Assembly (NCBI RefSeq): GCF_022267315.1
Contig: NZ_JAIKLE010000054.1
Location: 1-32,121, forward strand
Source of the DNA: Maribellus maritimus
GTDB taxonomy: Bacteria; Bacteroidota; Bacteroidia; Bacteroidales; Prolixibacteraceae
DNA: 32,121 nucleotides
Reading direction: 5' to 3'
A program made the position numbers and the translations under genes. Positions within the stretch are counted from its first letter, which is position 1, and the number at the start of each line of letters is the position of its first letter. Shown here piece after piece: positions 16,042 to 25,425 of the stretch. The notes under the pieces were generated by a model. It saw only the letters and a program-made list of their open reading frames with translations. It made no database searches and was not told where the DNA came from.

Positions 16042-19000
16042 TTATCTTTTTTCATTTTGATTGATGAGCTCTGAATACCACCAAAATAACAGAGCCACTG
16101 ACATTGTTATCATTAACGCAGCGCCAAAAGTAACCACCGAATTTGGAGCGATAAATATTTTACTTATCATCCCAAGAATTGGTATCATTCCGAAACCAAA
16201 AGGAATCCATTCGAAATGGAACCGGATAAAAAAGAAATAGACAATACCAATTAAAACAACGGTTATTATTGTTGTGATTATCCAAACAGAATAATTTTCA
16301 AAATTAATTCCGTTTAACGAGAGTCCGCCTAAAACAGCTAAAGATATCCCAATCCATTTGTTTCGTGTCCAGCTTTGGGTATAGCTGTGTATCCCGTAAA
16401 ACAGAACAAAAGCAAAGGCCGGATATAAAATGACGCCAGGTGTATTTGAAACAGCCAGCAAAAATGATGGTAGTTTGCCGTTCAAAAAGTCAAAGCTTAT
16501 CCAGTAAGGTTCTGTTTTGGGCAGCAGGCTCTGAATGGCAGTAAAAGTTCCGGTTACAAAAAGACCTAATCCCAATGCGTATAAAATATTTCTTTTGGGC
16601 AGCGATGATTTCTTAAGGGGTGTCCAACCGGGTGTGGCGGCAATAAAAATGCTGTAAAACAAAGTAAAGAAAATGCCGGATATTGCGATGCCAATCAAAA
16701 GTGTTGTGATAAAATTTGACATTGGGAGCTGTGTTGAATAGTTTGCGATTGCAGTTGGCCATGAAAACCAATTTTCAACAAAATAAAGCAACGCAAAAAC
16801 AATAGCCAGTTTTATAAATAGTTTTAGCCTGAATTTTTTTCGTGTCCATCGGATAATGGCTAATACCAGTCCCAGTAAAACTGTGCCTGCAATCAGAATT
16901 GTTGATATCGTTTTGATGATTGATTTTTTGTTTTCTGTCTCTTTGTAATTTCGAGTCCATTCTTCAGGGACATAAACAAAGGAATATGCACTTGTCACTT
17001 CATCGCCGGCAATCTTGATGCGATACCTTCCCTGTCCCTGAGTAAGCGGGAAATTGGTTGTGTCGGCATAAATAAATTCCCAGGCTGTTCTGTTTTCCTG
17101 TTTTTCCGGAGTAACCGAGATTCTTTTTAGTGTTTCTTTTTCCAGTAAGAAACCAGACAAAAGAACTGAATCAGCGATGGTTTGTGCTTCATTTTCTGAA
17201 AGGTTTTTTCCTTTTGCTTTCTCAGGAAGAATATGTGAAACAGCAAGAATTTTCTTATCATTGCCTACCTGTACGGCATATTCTTCTGTTTTATCCTCTG
17301 CCTTTCCCTCGGTTTTTACCAGTCTGATTTTCCAGTGTGGTGGCGCCAGGTAGTTTTTTAGCATTTGCTTGTAAATGGAATCTCCGCCAAGCTGCCAAAC
17401 AAAAATATCGCGAATATCAACAGCGTCATTTACTGATGTTAAAATGGTCCAGTCTTCAAAATTAATATGGTATCGATCTGTTAATTCCGTTTTTGCAGTT
17501 TCTATGGCAGCCGTTTTATTGAGTTGTAAAACCGGTGCGTCCATTTCGAAAGGCTTGAATAGCACCCAGACAATCAGTCCTGCAGCGCCAAGGGCAAGAA
17601 TCCATTTTTCAACATTCAATTTTTTTGTCTCAATGGTTGGGATTACTTCTGATTTTCTTTCGATAAGAGCCGGTTCTTTCCATGCACCGTTTTTTTCTTC
17701 TTCCGGCACTTTGGTCCATTTTTTATTTCTAAAACGAATAAAAAGAACAATAAAAAGCGGAACAAAAAGAAAGAGCAGAACCAAACTCCGGTCAAGCCAA
17801 ATTCCTTCGGTTGATGAAACCCAAAGTGGCAGGCTTATCCAGAAAACATCAACCGTATAGTGTGCGATTACTCCTGGGAGAATACCGAAATATATATATA
17901 TAATTCCCATTATTGTAAAAGGAATAATCATCTCTAAAACCCTCGCGTAGGAAGGTTGCTGGGCATAGTTGGCATGTGCCGATCCAAAAATCAATGTTTG
18001 AAGAATGAGTACAAAAACAATCCAGAAGTTTCTCCATTTTTTCCCTTTGGTGAGAATAAAAACACCTGCAACCGGGACAGCTCTGAACAATGCTTCTTCC
18101 CAAAAGCCTGCTTGTAATGATATGGCTATTGAATCGAGCCAGGGGAGGTAAGTGGCCAGAATATTTGGGTCGGATAATGTTCCCGCCGGGCTCCACCATC
18201 CAAAATGTGTTGTTGTGGTAAGATAAAACAGCACATCGAAGGCCAAAATTATTACTGCAAAAAGATATCCGCCGATGGTCTGTCCAAGAACCGGCAAACT
18301 TCCTCCCGAATTTTTTGACCAGATTTTCCACCATTGGATATGTTTCGGGAATGCCATTCTACCCAGGCCTTCGGCAGCCATAAAAGAAACCGCTATGATG
18401 GAGCCAAATCCCAAAGCACTAAGTAAGCCGCTTAAAAGTTGCCGTGTTAAAAAGTTTGATTGTGAAGATGAGGTGTCGTATGAAAACCAGGAAAAAGGCA
18501 GGCTGTTCAGCGTCAGCAGAAAAACAGAAGCAAATGCAATTCCCAGTCCCCAGTATAACGCCGGTTTCCAGATTAACCGGTGTTTCCGCATTAGCATAAA
18601 AATGCCCAGAATTACACCCAGTAAACCATAAAATATGGCAATTGCAGCCGATGAAATTGTAGCGATGGTGTTATTGGCAGAACGCATTTCAGAATAACGA
18701 CGGTTAAAATCTTCAGGTATTTTAACGCTGTAATTAACTGTGCTGAGTTTGTCGCCGCTAACTACCAGTGTAAGTCGGAATTTTCCGTCTCCAACCGATT
18801 GATCGTTTCGCTCATACACAAAGGTGTGATCGACACGACCACTAATCTGCTCTTTTTTTGATTTTTCAATTAAATCATAAGATGTTAAATCTACATCCCA
18901 ATTGTAAATGGCAATGTGTTCTGCTATTCGGAGTGCCTCATCCTGTTTCAGTGCTGCGCCTTTTTGGGTTTCGGGAACTTTTTCCTTAAAACCATAAATG

Positions 19001-19386
19001 TCACCGTTGGGTTTGAACCAGAAAGTTACTTCGTTAGCATCCTGTTCTTTAAAATGCCGAACAGTCCAGTTGTATGAATAATAATATCCATTGGAAATAA
19101 TGTTTGTAAAAGTGTCGAGGCCTCCGCATTCCAGTTCTACAAAATTCTGAAACCTGCTGTCGTTTCTAAATGCAGCAGTTTGCTTAAATTCCTGCGGGCC
19201 AATTTCAAACTCCTGCGCCAGCAGGGCTGCTTTTTTTAACGCAGCTTCACGATCCATTTCAATTTCGATGTTTATTAAGCTGTTGGCCTTATCAAAATTA
19301 AAGTAGACGTAGAAAACAGATATAAGCGCAAAAACACCTAAAACAAACCATCCCTTCGGACGGTTGAAAATATTTTTATTTCTCAT
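16042..19386 (-). CDS. CPBP family intramembrane metalloprotease, tandemly duplicated
   Basis: 1114 residues, far longer than the usual 200-300 for CPBP (CAAX protease/bacteriocin-processing) proteins. The protease core is in the first half: EEALFR (E430, E431, R435), SAHANY (H471) and AHYTVD (H509, D513), the three glutamic-protease motifs inside membrane helices. Before it come one TM (about 14-32), an extracytoplasmic region (about 35-235) and several TMs. The second half repeats this plan: TM near 605, ectodomain about 625-830, then TMs. The ends of the two ectodomains align well: NYSVKIPEDFNRRYSEM in copy one, AYSFVYVPEEWTRNYKET in copy two, each followed by a TM. The second membrane bundle shows no EExxxR or HxxxD motif. 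Substrate unknown; the ectodomains may bind it (PepSY-like, inference). Confidence 0.85.
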   Translation of the reverse strand: MRNKNIFNRPKGWFVLGVFALISVFYVYFNFDKANSLINIEIEMDREAALKKAALLAQEFEIGPQEFKQTAAFRNDSRFQNFVELECGGLDTFTNIISNGYYYSYNWTVRHFKEQDANEVTFWFKPNGDIYGFKEKVPETQKGAALKQDEALRIAEHIAIYNWDVDLTSYDLIEKSKKEQISGRVDHTFVYERNDQSVGDGKFRLTLVVSGDKLSTVNYSVKIPEDFNRRYSEMRSANNTIATISSAAIAIFYGLLGVILGIFMLMRKHRLIWKPALYWGLGIAFASVFLLTLNSLPFSWFSYDTSSSQSNFLTRQLLSGLLSALGFGSIIAVSFMAAEGLGRMAFPKHIQWWKIWSKNSGGSLPVLGQTIGGYLFAVIILAFDVLFYLTTTTHFGWWSPAGTLSDPNILATYLPWLDSIAISLQAGFWEEALFRAVPVAGVFILTKGKKWRNFWIVFVLILQTLIFGSAHANYAQQPSYARVLEMIIPFTIMGIIYIYFGILPGVIAHYTVDVFWISLPLWVSSTEGIWLDRSLVLLFLFVPLFIVLFIRFRNKKWTKVPEEEKNGAWKEPALIERKSEVIPTIETKKLNVEKWILALGAAGLIVWVLFKPFEMDAPVLQLNKTAAIETAKTELTDRYHINFEDWTILTSVNDAVDIRDIFVWQLGGDSIYKQMLKNYLAPPHWKIRLVKTEGKAEDKTEEYAVQVGNDKKILAVSHILPEKAKGKNLSENEAQTIADSVLLSGFLLEKETLKRISVTPEKQENRTAWEFIYADTTNFPLTQGQGRYRIKIAGDEVTSAYSFVYVPEEWTRNYKETENKKSIIKTISTILIAGTVLLGLVLAIIRWTRKKFRLKLFIKLAIVFALLYFVENWFSWPTAIANYSTQLPMSNFITTLLIGIAISGIFFTLFYSIFIAATPGWTPLKKSSLPKRNILYALGLGLFVTGTFTAIQSLLPKTEPYWISFDFLNGKLPSFLLAVSNTPGVILYPAFAFVLFYGIHSYTQSWTRNKWIGISLAVLGGLSLNGINFENYSVWIITTIITVVLIGIVYFFFIRFHFEWIPFGFGMIPILGMISKIFIAPNSVVTFGAALMITMSVALLFWWYSELINQNEKR

Positions 19387-19572
19387 GATACCTGGTTGGT
19401 AGTAGATTGGTCTTTTTATTTAAAAATAATTACACCATACTAAATTTAAAAATCTAATTTGAAGAACAGAATTTAATCGAAGGTTTTTCGTTGCTTACTT
19501 TAATGATTAAATCGAACGGTGAATTGGTTCGTTAAAAAATCAAAAAGTAAGAAATTGTTTATCAATTCTTTC

Positions 19573-19580
19573 TAAATTTG
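19573..19580 (+). promoter_or_regulatory. Putative -7 element for the M23-dxr-rseP unit
   Basis: TAAATTTG matches TAnnTTTG exactly and lies 16 nt ahead of the M23 start codon at 19597, which would give a leader of about 10 nt. No clear TTTG at -33. Confidence 0.45.
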
Positions 19581-19596
19581 TAGCTCCAAAATCGAA

Positions 19597-20463
19597 ATGG
19601 TGGAAGAACAAAATAAAAAAGAGAAAAAGTTTATCCGGAAAATAAGGGATCAGTATCGGTTGATTATCTATAATGATACAACTTTTCAATCGGTATGGAG
19701 CACAAAACTTTCACGCTTGAAAGTATTTACAATAACCAGTTTACTTTCCGCAGTAATTGTGGTGCTTGTTATATTGTTAATTGCTACAACCGGACTGCGA
19801 GAGTATATCCCGGGTTACCCAAAGGCTGAATACAGGCAAATGTTGGTTCGTTCAGCATTGCAAGTCGATTCACTTGAGACCGAATTAAAAAAACGTGACG
19901 AGTTTTTTAAGGGGATCCAGGCGATTGTTTCAGGAGAAGTACCCGAAGATAACTTAATTATTGAAACAGAAGTAGAACCCAATGAAATAGAATTTCAGGA
20001 ATACAATCACGATTCTGTTTTTCAGGATAAATTACTGGCGGAACAGTTAAGTCTCTCTATCCAGAATAATGAAAATAAAAACACCGGATTAAGTCAAATT
20101 CATTTTTTTGTTCCTTTGGAAGGCGTGGTTAGTAATCAATTTGATGGGGGGAAGGATCATTTTGGTATCGATTTGGTGAGTGGACCAAATGCAAGAATTT
20201 CATCGGTGTTGGGAGGCACAGTTATTTTTGCAGGGTGGACACTTGAAACAGGCTATGTGATGTATATCCAACACGAATCCAATTTAATATCGGTTTATAA
20301 ACACAATGCAGAGTTGCTGAAAAAAACAGGTGACCGGGTAAAAGCAGGTGAAGCTATCGCCATTGTAGGGAATACTGGTGAACTCACCTCAGGACCACAT
20401 CTTCATTTTGAACTTTGGTATGAAGGGAAAGCTCTGAACCCTGAACAATACATTGATTTTTAG
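19597..20463 (+). CDS. M23 family metallopeptidase (LytM/lysostaphin-like)
   Basis: 288 residues: a short basic cytosolic tail, one TM (about 43-64), a helical linker (about 75-110), an acidic stretch, and a C-terminal M23 domain (about 165-285). Zinc ligands H188 and D192 in HFGID and H270 in GPHLHFE, with H236 and H268 as the likely catalytic His pair. It should face the periplasm and cut peptidoglycan cross-links, or regulate amidases. A TM-anchored, coil-linked M23 protein of this size is a common Bacteroidota form. Its stop codon is 1 nt before the dxr start, so the two are translationally linked. Confidence 0.9.
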   Translation: MVEEQNKKEKKFIRKIRDQYRLIIYNDTTFQSVWSTKLSRLKVFTITSLLSAVIVVLVILLIATTGLREYIPGYPKAEYRQMLVRSALQVDSLETELKKRDEFFKGIQAIVSGEVPEDNLIIETEVEPNEIEFQEYNHDSVFQDKLLAEQLSLSIQNNENKNTGLSQIHFFVPLEGVVSNQFDGGKDHFGIDLVSGPNARISSVLGGTVIFAGWTLETGYVMYIQHESNLISVYKHNAELLKKTGDRVKAGEAIAIVGNTGELTSGPHLHFELWYEGKALNPEQYIDF

Positions 20464-20464
20464 T

Positions 20465-21625
20465 ATGAAGAAAAGAATAGCAATTCTGGGGTCAACAGGT
20501 TCAATTGGAACACAATCACTGGAGGTTATTGAAAAAAACAACGATAAATTTGAAGTTGAAGTTTTAACCGCAAACAATAATGTCAATCTTTTGATTCAGC
20601 AGGCTAAAAGATTTCAGCCCAACGCTGTAGTGATTGCTAACCCTGAAAAATATAAAGTTGTTACAGAAGCATTAAAAGATGAACCAGTGAAAGTTTACGC
20701 CGGCAGCGAAGCTTTAACCCAGATTGTACAGATGGAAACGGTTGATTTGGTTTTGACTGCCATGGTAGGGTATTCCGGTTTGATTCCAACATATCATGCT
20801 GTAAAAGCAGGAAAAAATATTGCGTTGGCAAACAAAGAAACATTGGTGGTGGCTGGTGAAATTATTACGGGGTTAGCCAAAAAGAAACAGTGCGATATTA
20901 TTCCTGTCGATTCAGAGCATTCTGCTATCTTCCAATGTTTGGTAGGTGAATATATGAATCCGATCGAAAAAATTATACTTACCTGTTCCGGAGGCCCGTT
21001 TCGCGGTAAAACCCTGGCGGATTTAGAGTCGGTTACCGTAAGAAATGCACTCAACCATCCCAACTGGAATATGGGGGCAAAAATAACCATCGATTCTGCT
21101 ACTCTCATGAACAAAGGTTTTGAGATGATTGAAGCACACTGGTTGTTTGGATTGCCTTCGTCAAAAATAGATGTGATTGTGCATCCGCAATCGATCATTC
21201 ATTCAGTTGTACAATTTGAAGATGGATCGATGAAAGCACAAATGGGATTACCTGATATGAGACTCCCCATTCAATATGCAATGGGATTTCCGTATCGAAT
21301 TAGAAATGAATTTCCAAGATTCAATTTTATGGATTTTCCCACACTCGACTTTGAGCCGCCAAATACAAAAATTTTTCGTAACCTTGCACTCTCTTATGAG
21401 GCACTTAACAGAGGAGGAAATGTGCCTTGTATACTGAATGCGGCAAACGAAATAGTGGTTGAAGCATTTTTAAAAGAAAAGATAGGGTTTCTGGAAATGC
21501 CGGAAATTATTGAAAAAGTAATGGATAAAGTAAGTTTTCTGGAAAAACCGGGGCTCGAAGATTTAATTCAAACCAACGATGAAACAAGAACCGTAGCAAA
21601 GTTGTTAACAGAGAACAAAAATTAG
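20465..21625 (+). CDS. dxr: 1-deoxy-D-xylulose 5-phosphate reductoisomerase
   Basis: 386 residues from the ATG at 20465; an upstream in-frame ATT at 20453 lies within the end of the M23 gene and is not needed. It makes 2-C-methyl-D-erythritol 4-phosphate with NADPH, the committed step of the MEP isoprenoid pathway. NADPH loop GSTGSIG (9-15), ANKETLV (122-128), metal ligands D149, E151 (VDSEHSA) and E220 (NKGFE), CSGGPFRG (174-181), and HPNWNMGAKITIDSATLMNK (198-217) are all intact. Length is normal. Second gene of a likely M23-dxr-rseP unit; dxr next to rseP is a frequent arrangement in bacteria. Confidence 0.97.
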   Translation: MKKRIAILGSTGSIGTQSLEVIEKNNDKFEVEVLTANNNVNLLIQQAKRFQPNAVVIANPEKYKVVTEALKDEPVKVYAGSEALTQIVQMETVDLVLTAMVGYSGLIPTYHAVKAGKNIALANKETLVVAGEIITGLAKKKQCDIIPVDSEHSAIFQCLVGEYMNPIEKIILTCSGGPFRGKTLADLESVTVRNALNHPNWNMGAKITIDSATLMNKGFEMIEAHWLFGLPSSKIDVIVHPQSIIHSVVQFEDGSMKAQMGLPDMRLPIQYAMGFPYRIRNEFPRFNFMDFPTLDFEPPNTKIFRNLALSYEALNRGGNVPCILNAANEIVVEAFLKEKIGFLEMPEIIEKVMDKVSFLEKPGLEDLIQTNDETRTVAKLLTENKN

Positions 21626-21637
21626 AAGAGAATTTGA

Positions 21638-22975
21638 ATGGAAGCAATATTAGTTAAGACAGCACAGTTATTATTAAGCCTTTCCATACTTGTGGTATTG
21701 CACGAGTTTGGACATTTTATGTTTGCCCGTTTGTTTAAAACCCGTGTTGAGAAGTTTTACCTGTTTTTTGATCCGTGGTTTTCACTTTTTAAAGTAAAAA
21801 AAGGTGAAACAGAATACGGAGTTGGTTGGCTGCCATTGGGCGGTTATGTGAAAATTTCAGGAATGATTGACGAGTCGATGGATAAGGAAGCAATGAAACT
21901 TCCTCCAAAACCTTACGAATTTCGTTCTAAACCTGCATGGCAGCGTTTGCTTATTATGGTTGGAGGTGTGTTAATGAACTTCATTTTTGCCATTCTTATT
22001 TATGTGGGGGTGTTGTATGCGTGGGGAGAATCATATCTCCCAACAGCAAATGCAAAATACGGAATCGTTGTAAGTGAAGTAGGGAAGGAAATCGGTTTTC
22101 AGGACGGAGATAAAATATTATCAGTTGATGGTAAACATGTTGAAAGTTTTAGTAAAGTAATTCCGACCATAGTTTTGGATGCCGCAAAAACCGTTCAGGT
22201 AGAACGAAACGGGCAAAGTGTTGATGTTGAGATCAGTGATGCTGACCTGGCTCTTCTTTTGAAAAGTAAGGAAGTTTTTGCTCCCGGTATTCCCTTTAAG
22301 CTTGGAGTGGAGAGTTTTTCAAAAAACTCTGTGGGAGAAAAAGCCGGGTTAAAAGTTGGAGACGAAGTGAAAGGGATAGACGGAAATTATTATACATATT
22401 ACAACCGCTGGATTCAGGATATAAAATCAAAAGCTGGTGAAGATATCGTATTAAATATCGAACGAAACGGAGAGCCAATGGATATAGCAATGAAACTTGG
22501 AGACGATGCTGCCATTGGATTTGTAAACAGTCATTACAAAGCAGATGTTTTTGAATGGCAGACGATTAACTACGGTTTTTTTGAATCGTTTCCGGAAGGA
22601 ATTAGGCGGGGAGTGGAAACAACCGGCGATTACCTGAAACAATTTAAACTGTTTTTTAAACCTGAAACCAAAGCATATGAGTCGCTGGGAGGTTTTGCAA
22701 CCATTGGAAATATTTTCCCTTCCACCTGGGATTGGGAATCTTTCTGGAATATGACCGCCTTTATTTCAATTATATTAGCCATTATGAATTTACTGCCCAT
22801 CCCTGCTTTGGATGGCGGACATGTGATGTTTTTGGTTTTTGAAATGGTATCAGGGAAAAAACCAGGCGAGAAATTTTTGGAATATGCACAAATTGTTGGT
22901 ATGGTTATACTTCTTGCGTTAGTTTTATACGCAAATGCCAATGATATAATAAAAATGATAAACGGAACATTTTAA
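21638..22975 (+). CDS. rseP: RIP metalloprotease RseP (site-2 protease)
   Basis: 445 residues. Zinc motif HEFGH (H22, E23, H26) in the first TM and the third ligand in ALDGGH (D392) in a late TM define an S2P-type intramembrane protease that cuts membrane-bound anti-sigma factors and leftover signal peptides. Two PDZ domains lie between, at about 130-200 (SEVGKEIGFQDGDKILSVDG) and about 225-290 (GEKAGLKVGDEVKGIDGNYY). Starts 12 nt after dxr. The sigma/anti-sigma pair at 4398-5610 is a possible but unproven client, since anti-sigma factors of this topology are the usual substrates. Confidence 0.95.
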   Translation: MEAILVKTAQLLLSLSILVVLHEFGHFMFARLFKTRVEKFYLFFDPWFSLFKVKKGETEYGVGWLPLGGYVKISGMIDESMDKEAMKLPPKPYEFRSKPAWQRLLIMVGGVLMNFIFAILIYVGVLYAWGESYLPTANAKYGIVVSEVGKEIGFQDGDKILSVDGKHVESFSKVIPTIVLDAAKTVQVERNGQSVDVEISDADLALLLKSKEVFAPGIPFKLGVESFSKNSVGEKAGLKVGDEVKGIDGNYYTYYNRWIQDIKSKAGEDIVLNIERNGEPMDIAMKLGDDAAIGFVNSHYKADVFEWQTINYGFFESFPEGIRRGVETTGDYLKQFKLFFKPETKAYESLGGFATIGNIFPSTWDWESFWNMTAFISIILAIMNLLPIPALDGGHVMFLVFEMVSGKKPGEKFLEYAQIVGMVILLALVLYANANDIIKMINGTF

Positions 22976-22987
22976 TAAAAAAAATTC

Positions 22988-22995
22988 TAATTTTG
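22988..22995 (+). promoter_or_regulatory. Putative -7 element for tatA
   Basis: TAATTTTG matches TAnnTTTG and lies 25 nt ahead of the tatA start, in the 45-nt gap after rseP. No TTTG partner at -33. Confidence 0.4.
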
Positions 22996-23020
22996 TAACG
23001 AACCAATAACAAAGAGTATC

Positions 23021-23221
23021 ATGAATTTATTTGTAATTGCAGGATTTATAGGACCTCAGGAAATAATTATCATCTTAATTATTGTTCTTTTGCTTTTTGG
23101 CGGACGTAAAATCCCGGAATTAATGAAGGGTCTGGGAAAAGGGATGAAAGAATTTAAGAACGCAACAAAAGAGGACGAAGAGGATACAAAAAAATCGGAC
23201 CCGGAAAAGATTGAAGGCTAA
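23021..23221 (+). CDS. tatA: Sec-independent translocase subunit TatA/E
   Basis: 66 residues: a short N-terminal stretch, one TM (about 12-28, ending in [12 protein letters not shown]), the amphipathic helix (about 30-47, [15 protein letters not shown]) and an acidic, lysine-rich tail. The FG hinge at the TM/amphipathic junction is the family hallmark. TatA forms the pore through which folded proteins cross the inner membrane with TatC. tatC is not in this window. It is 45 nt after rseP with its own possible -7 box and is closed by the terminator at 23242. Confidence 0.93.
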   Translation: MNLFVIAGFIGPQEIIIILIIVLLLFGGRKIPELMKGLGKGMKEFKNATKEDEEDTKKSDPEKIEG

Positions 23222-23241
23222 ATATTTCACTCTTGATAGAG

Positions 23242-23278
23242 AATCCCGTTTCTGGTGATACAGGTACGGGATTTTTTA
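23242..23278 (+). terminator. Rho-independent terminator after tatA
   Basis: Stem AATCCCGT (23242-23249) with ACGGGATT (23266-23273), a possible inner CTG/CAG pairing in the loop, and a run of T directly after. It lies 20 nt past the tatA stop and ends the M23-dxr-rseP-tatA transcripts. Confidence 0.88.
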
Positions 23279-23334
23279 TTTCTAAATGGTAAGGTTTTTG
23301 TATGTATTTTAGGAAAATCCTAAAGCTAAAAAAA

Positions 23335-24384
23335 ATGAAAATAAGAATTTGTAGCGTTTTACTGTTGTCTGTGTTTGTAAGCGGGCTTTTTTCCTGTTCA
23401 AATAACAGTACAGAAATGTATAAAAATATTACCGGGAAAGCTGGTGAAATGATTGTCGTCATTTCAGAACAGTCGTGGAATGGAGAACCGGGAAAAGTGC
23501 TAAGAGAAACATTGGCACAACCACAACTGGCATTGCCTCAGGATGAACCTATTTTTGATTTGGTTGACGTTCCGCACGCTGCTTTTAAAAGTATTTTCAA
23601 AAGTACGCGCAATATAATTCAAACCAGTATTTCATCAAATGTAGAAAAGGAAGAGGTTAAGTTTACCGATGATGTTTGGGCATATCCACAGGCTACAGTT
23701 CAGATAACGGCCAAAACGCCGGAAAGATTTGTTGAACTTTTTAATGAAAATAAAGGCAAAATAATTTCCTATTTTATTTCGGCTGAGAAAGAGCGGCTTA
23801 CCATGAATTATAACCAATATTACGAAAAAGCGGTTTATAATATTCTTGATCGTGATTTTGAGGTTACGATGAAAGTTCCCCCGGGGTTTCAGGTAGCTAA
23901 AGAAGCAGAGGATTTTATCTGGTATAAATATGAGACACCTGAGATTTCGCAGGGAGTTATTTTTTATTCTTATCCCTACGTTTCCGATAGTGCATTTACA
24001 AGCAATTATCAAATACGAATCAGAGACAGTTTGTTGAAAACTCATGTTCCCGGCCCCAGAGACGGAAGTTATATGAGTACTGAAAAACGTATCGAACCGA
24101 TAGTTAATGTATTTAAACACAATGGTAATTACGCTACTGAAATGAGGGGGCTTTGGAGAGTTGAAAACGATTTTATGGGCGGCCCGTATGTTTCAATCGC
24201 TGAGCTCGATACAGACAAACAAAGAGTGCTGGTTGCTTTTGGTTATGTATACGCCCCAAGCAAGGATAAGCGGAATTTTATACGACAGGTAGAAGCTATG
24301 ATTTATTCGCTGAAATTAAATAACCAGGAAGAGAATGATAAATTAAACAGGCAAACAGAGATGGAAGTGACGATAGAAGGCTGA
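23335..24384 (+). CDS. DUF4837 family lipoprotein
   Basis: About 349 residues from the ATG at 23335, chosen because it puts a signal peptide at the very N-terminus with lipobox LFSC (Cys21); an ATG at 23302 would add 11 basic residues. The mature part matches the Bacteroidota DUF4837 family: KAGEMIVVISEQSWNGEPG near the start, LVDVPHAAFKSIFKSTRNI, a central MKVPPGFQVAKEAEDFIWYK and FMGGPYVSIAELD near the end. The domain appears to be two similar alpha/beta halves. Function is unknown. It follows the tatA terminator, so it is transcribed separately, and it ends at a shared terminator with metF. Confidence 0.85.
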   Translation: MKIRICSVLLLSVFVSGLFSCSNNSTEMYKNITGKAGEMIVVISEQSWNGEPGKVLRETLAQPQLALPQDEPIFDLVDVPHAAFKSIFKSTRNIIQTSISSNVEKEEVKFTDDVWAYPQATVQITAKTPERFVELFNENKGKIISYFISAEKERLTMNYNQYYEKAVYNILDRDFEVTMKVPPGFQVAKEAEDFIWYKYETPEISQGVIFYSYPYVSDSAFTSNYQIRIRDSLLKTHVPGPRDGSYMSTEKRIEPIVNVFKHNGNYATEMRGLWRVENDFMGGPYVSIAELDTDKQRVLVAFGYVYAPSKDKRNFIRQVEAMIYSLKLNNQEENDKLNRQTEMEVTIEG

Positions 24385-24401
24385 TAAGAAAAAAATAAAA
24401 G

Positions 24402-24440
24402 AAAATGTCATTCTTGTTTTTATACAGGAATGACATTTTT
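24402..24440. terminator. Bidirectional terminator between DUF4837 and metF
   Basis: 15-bp arms AAAATGTCATTCTTG (24402-24416) and CAGGAATGACATTTT (24425-24439) with one wobble pair, an A-run before and a T-run after. It can end both the plus-strand DUF4837 transcript and the minus-strand metF transcript. Confidence 0.88.
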
Positions 24441-24447
24441 TTATGCT

Positions 24448-25401
24448 TTAAAATGCAGCTTTTACAATCTCTTTTACATTGTCGGAGATGCCGTAAGTGT
24501 AAATGTGCAACGATGGCGCATTATGGGCAACCAGGTCTTTCGACTGATAGATAGCCCACTCTGTTCCTACTCTTCGGGCTTCTTCGTTGTTTTTGCATTT
24601 CGCCAGTTCCGAAGCCAGTTCGGCAGGCAAATCAATACTAAATATTTTGGGCAGAACCGTAAGCTGGGTTTTTAAATTGATGGGTTTTATTCCCGGAATA
24701 ATCGGAACAGTTATTCCGATTTCCCTGCATTTGTCAACAAAGTCATAATAAACCTTATTGTCGAAAAACATCTGTGTAACAATATAATCGGCACCTGCAT
24801 CAACTTTTTGTTTAAGGTAATTCAAATCGAGCTCCCTGTTGGGGCATTCAAAATGTTTTTCCGGGTAACCTGCAACACCTACGCAGAAATCGAGCGGAGT
24901 ACTGTTTTTCAGATCTTTTTCCAGGTATGTCCCTTCTTTTAAATCTTTGATTTGTTTTACCAACTGAACCGCATTGGAATGCCCGTTGTATTCGGGTTTG
25001 AAAACGTGTTGGTTTTTTACTCCGTCGCCGCGCAATGCAAGCACATTTTTAATTCCCAGAAAATTGAGATCGATTAAAACATGTTCGGTTTCGCTTTTGG
25101 TAAATCCGCCACACAAAATATGCGGCACAACCGGAATATCGTATTTGTGCTGTATCGCAGCGGCAATCGCAACAGTGCCGGGGCGTTTTCGTATCGTTCT
25201 TTTAACAATTGAACCGTCTTCCATTTCTTTGAACTCAATCTCATCACGATGTGTGGTGAGATTAATGTATTTGGGATCAAATTCTGTTAAACTTTCAATG
25301 GTGCGATATAATTTACTCGTATCATTTCCTTTTAATGGAGGCAGGAGTTCAAAGGAAAAGACGGTTTTTTTTGCGTTATTAATTATGTCGATAACTTTCA
25401 T
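24448..25401 (-). CDS. metF: Methylenetetrahydrofolate reductase [NAD(P)H]
   Basis: 317 residues, a single TIM-barrel flavoprotein. It reduces 5,10-methylene-THF to 5-methyl-THF, the methyl donor for MetH. The acid Glu is E18 in FSFELLPP, the FAD-contacting Asp is D126 in ALRGDG, and VGVAGYPEKH, GADYIVTQMFFDN and VPIIPGIKPI are typical. No C-terminal regulatory domain, as in other bacteria. Last gene of the methionine cluster, 101 nt after metH; a -7 box in that gap suggests it can also be transcribed alone. Confidence 0.97.
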   Translation of the reverse strand: MKVIDIINNAKKTVFSFELLPPLKGNDTSKLYRTIESLTEFDPKYINLTTHRDEIEFKEMEDGSIVKRTIRKRPGTVAIAAAIQHKYDIPVVPHILCGGFTKSETEHVLIDLNFLGIKNVLALRGDGVKNQHVFKPEYNGHSNAVQLVKQIKDLKEGTYLEKDLKNSTPLDFCVGVAGYPEKHFECPNRELDLNYLKQKVDAGADYIVTQMFFDNKVYYDFVDKCREIGITVPIIPGIKPINLKTQLTVLPKIFSIDLPAELASELAKCKNNEEARRVGTEWAIYQSKDLVAHNAPSLHIYTYGISDNVKEIVKAAF

Positions 25402-25425
25402 TTCGAATTAATTATTTCTGTATAA

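Noticed and set aside
17849..18334. 161-codon frame inside the CPBP gene in another frame
   Set aside because: The CPBP reading frame is intact and carries conserved motifs across this stretch; the alternative is a shadow.
23635..24120. 161-codon frame antisense to DUF4837
   Set aside because: Lies wholly within a recognised gene on the other strand and its translation has no recognisable domain.
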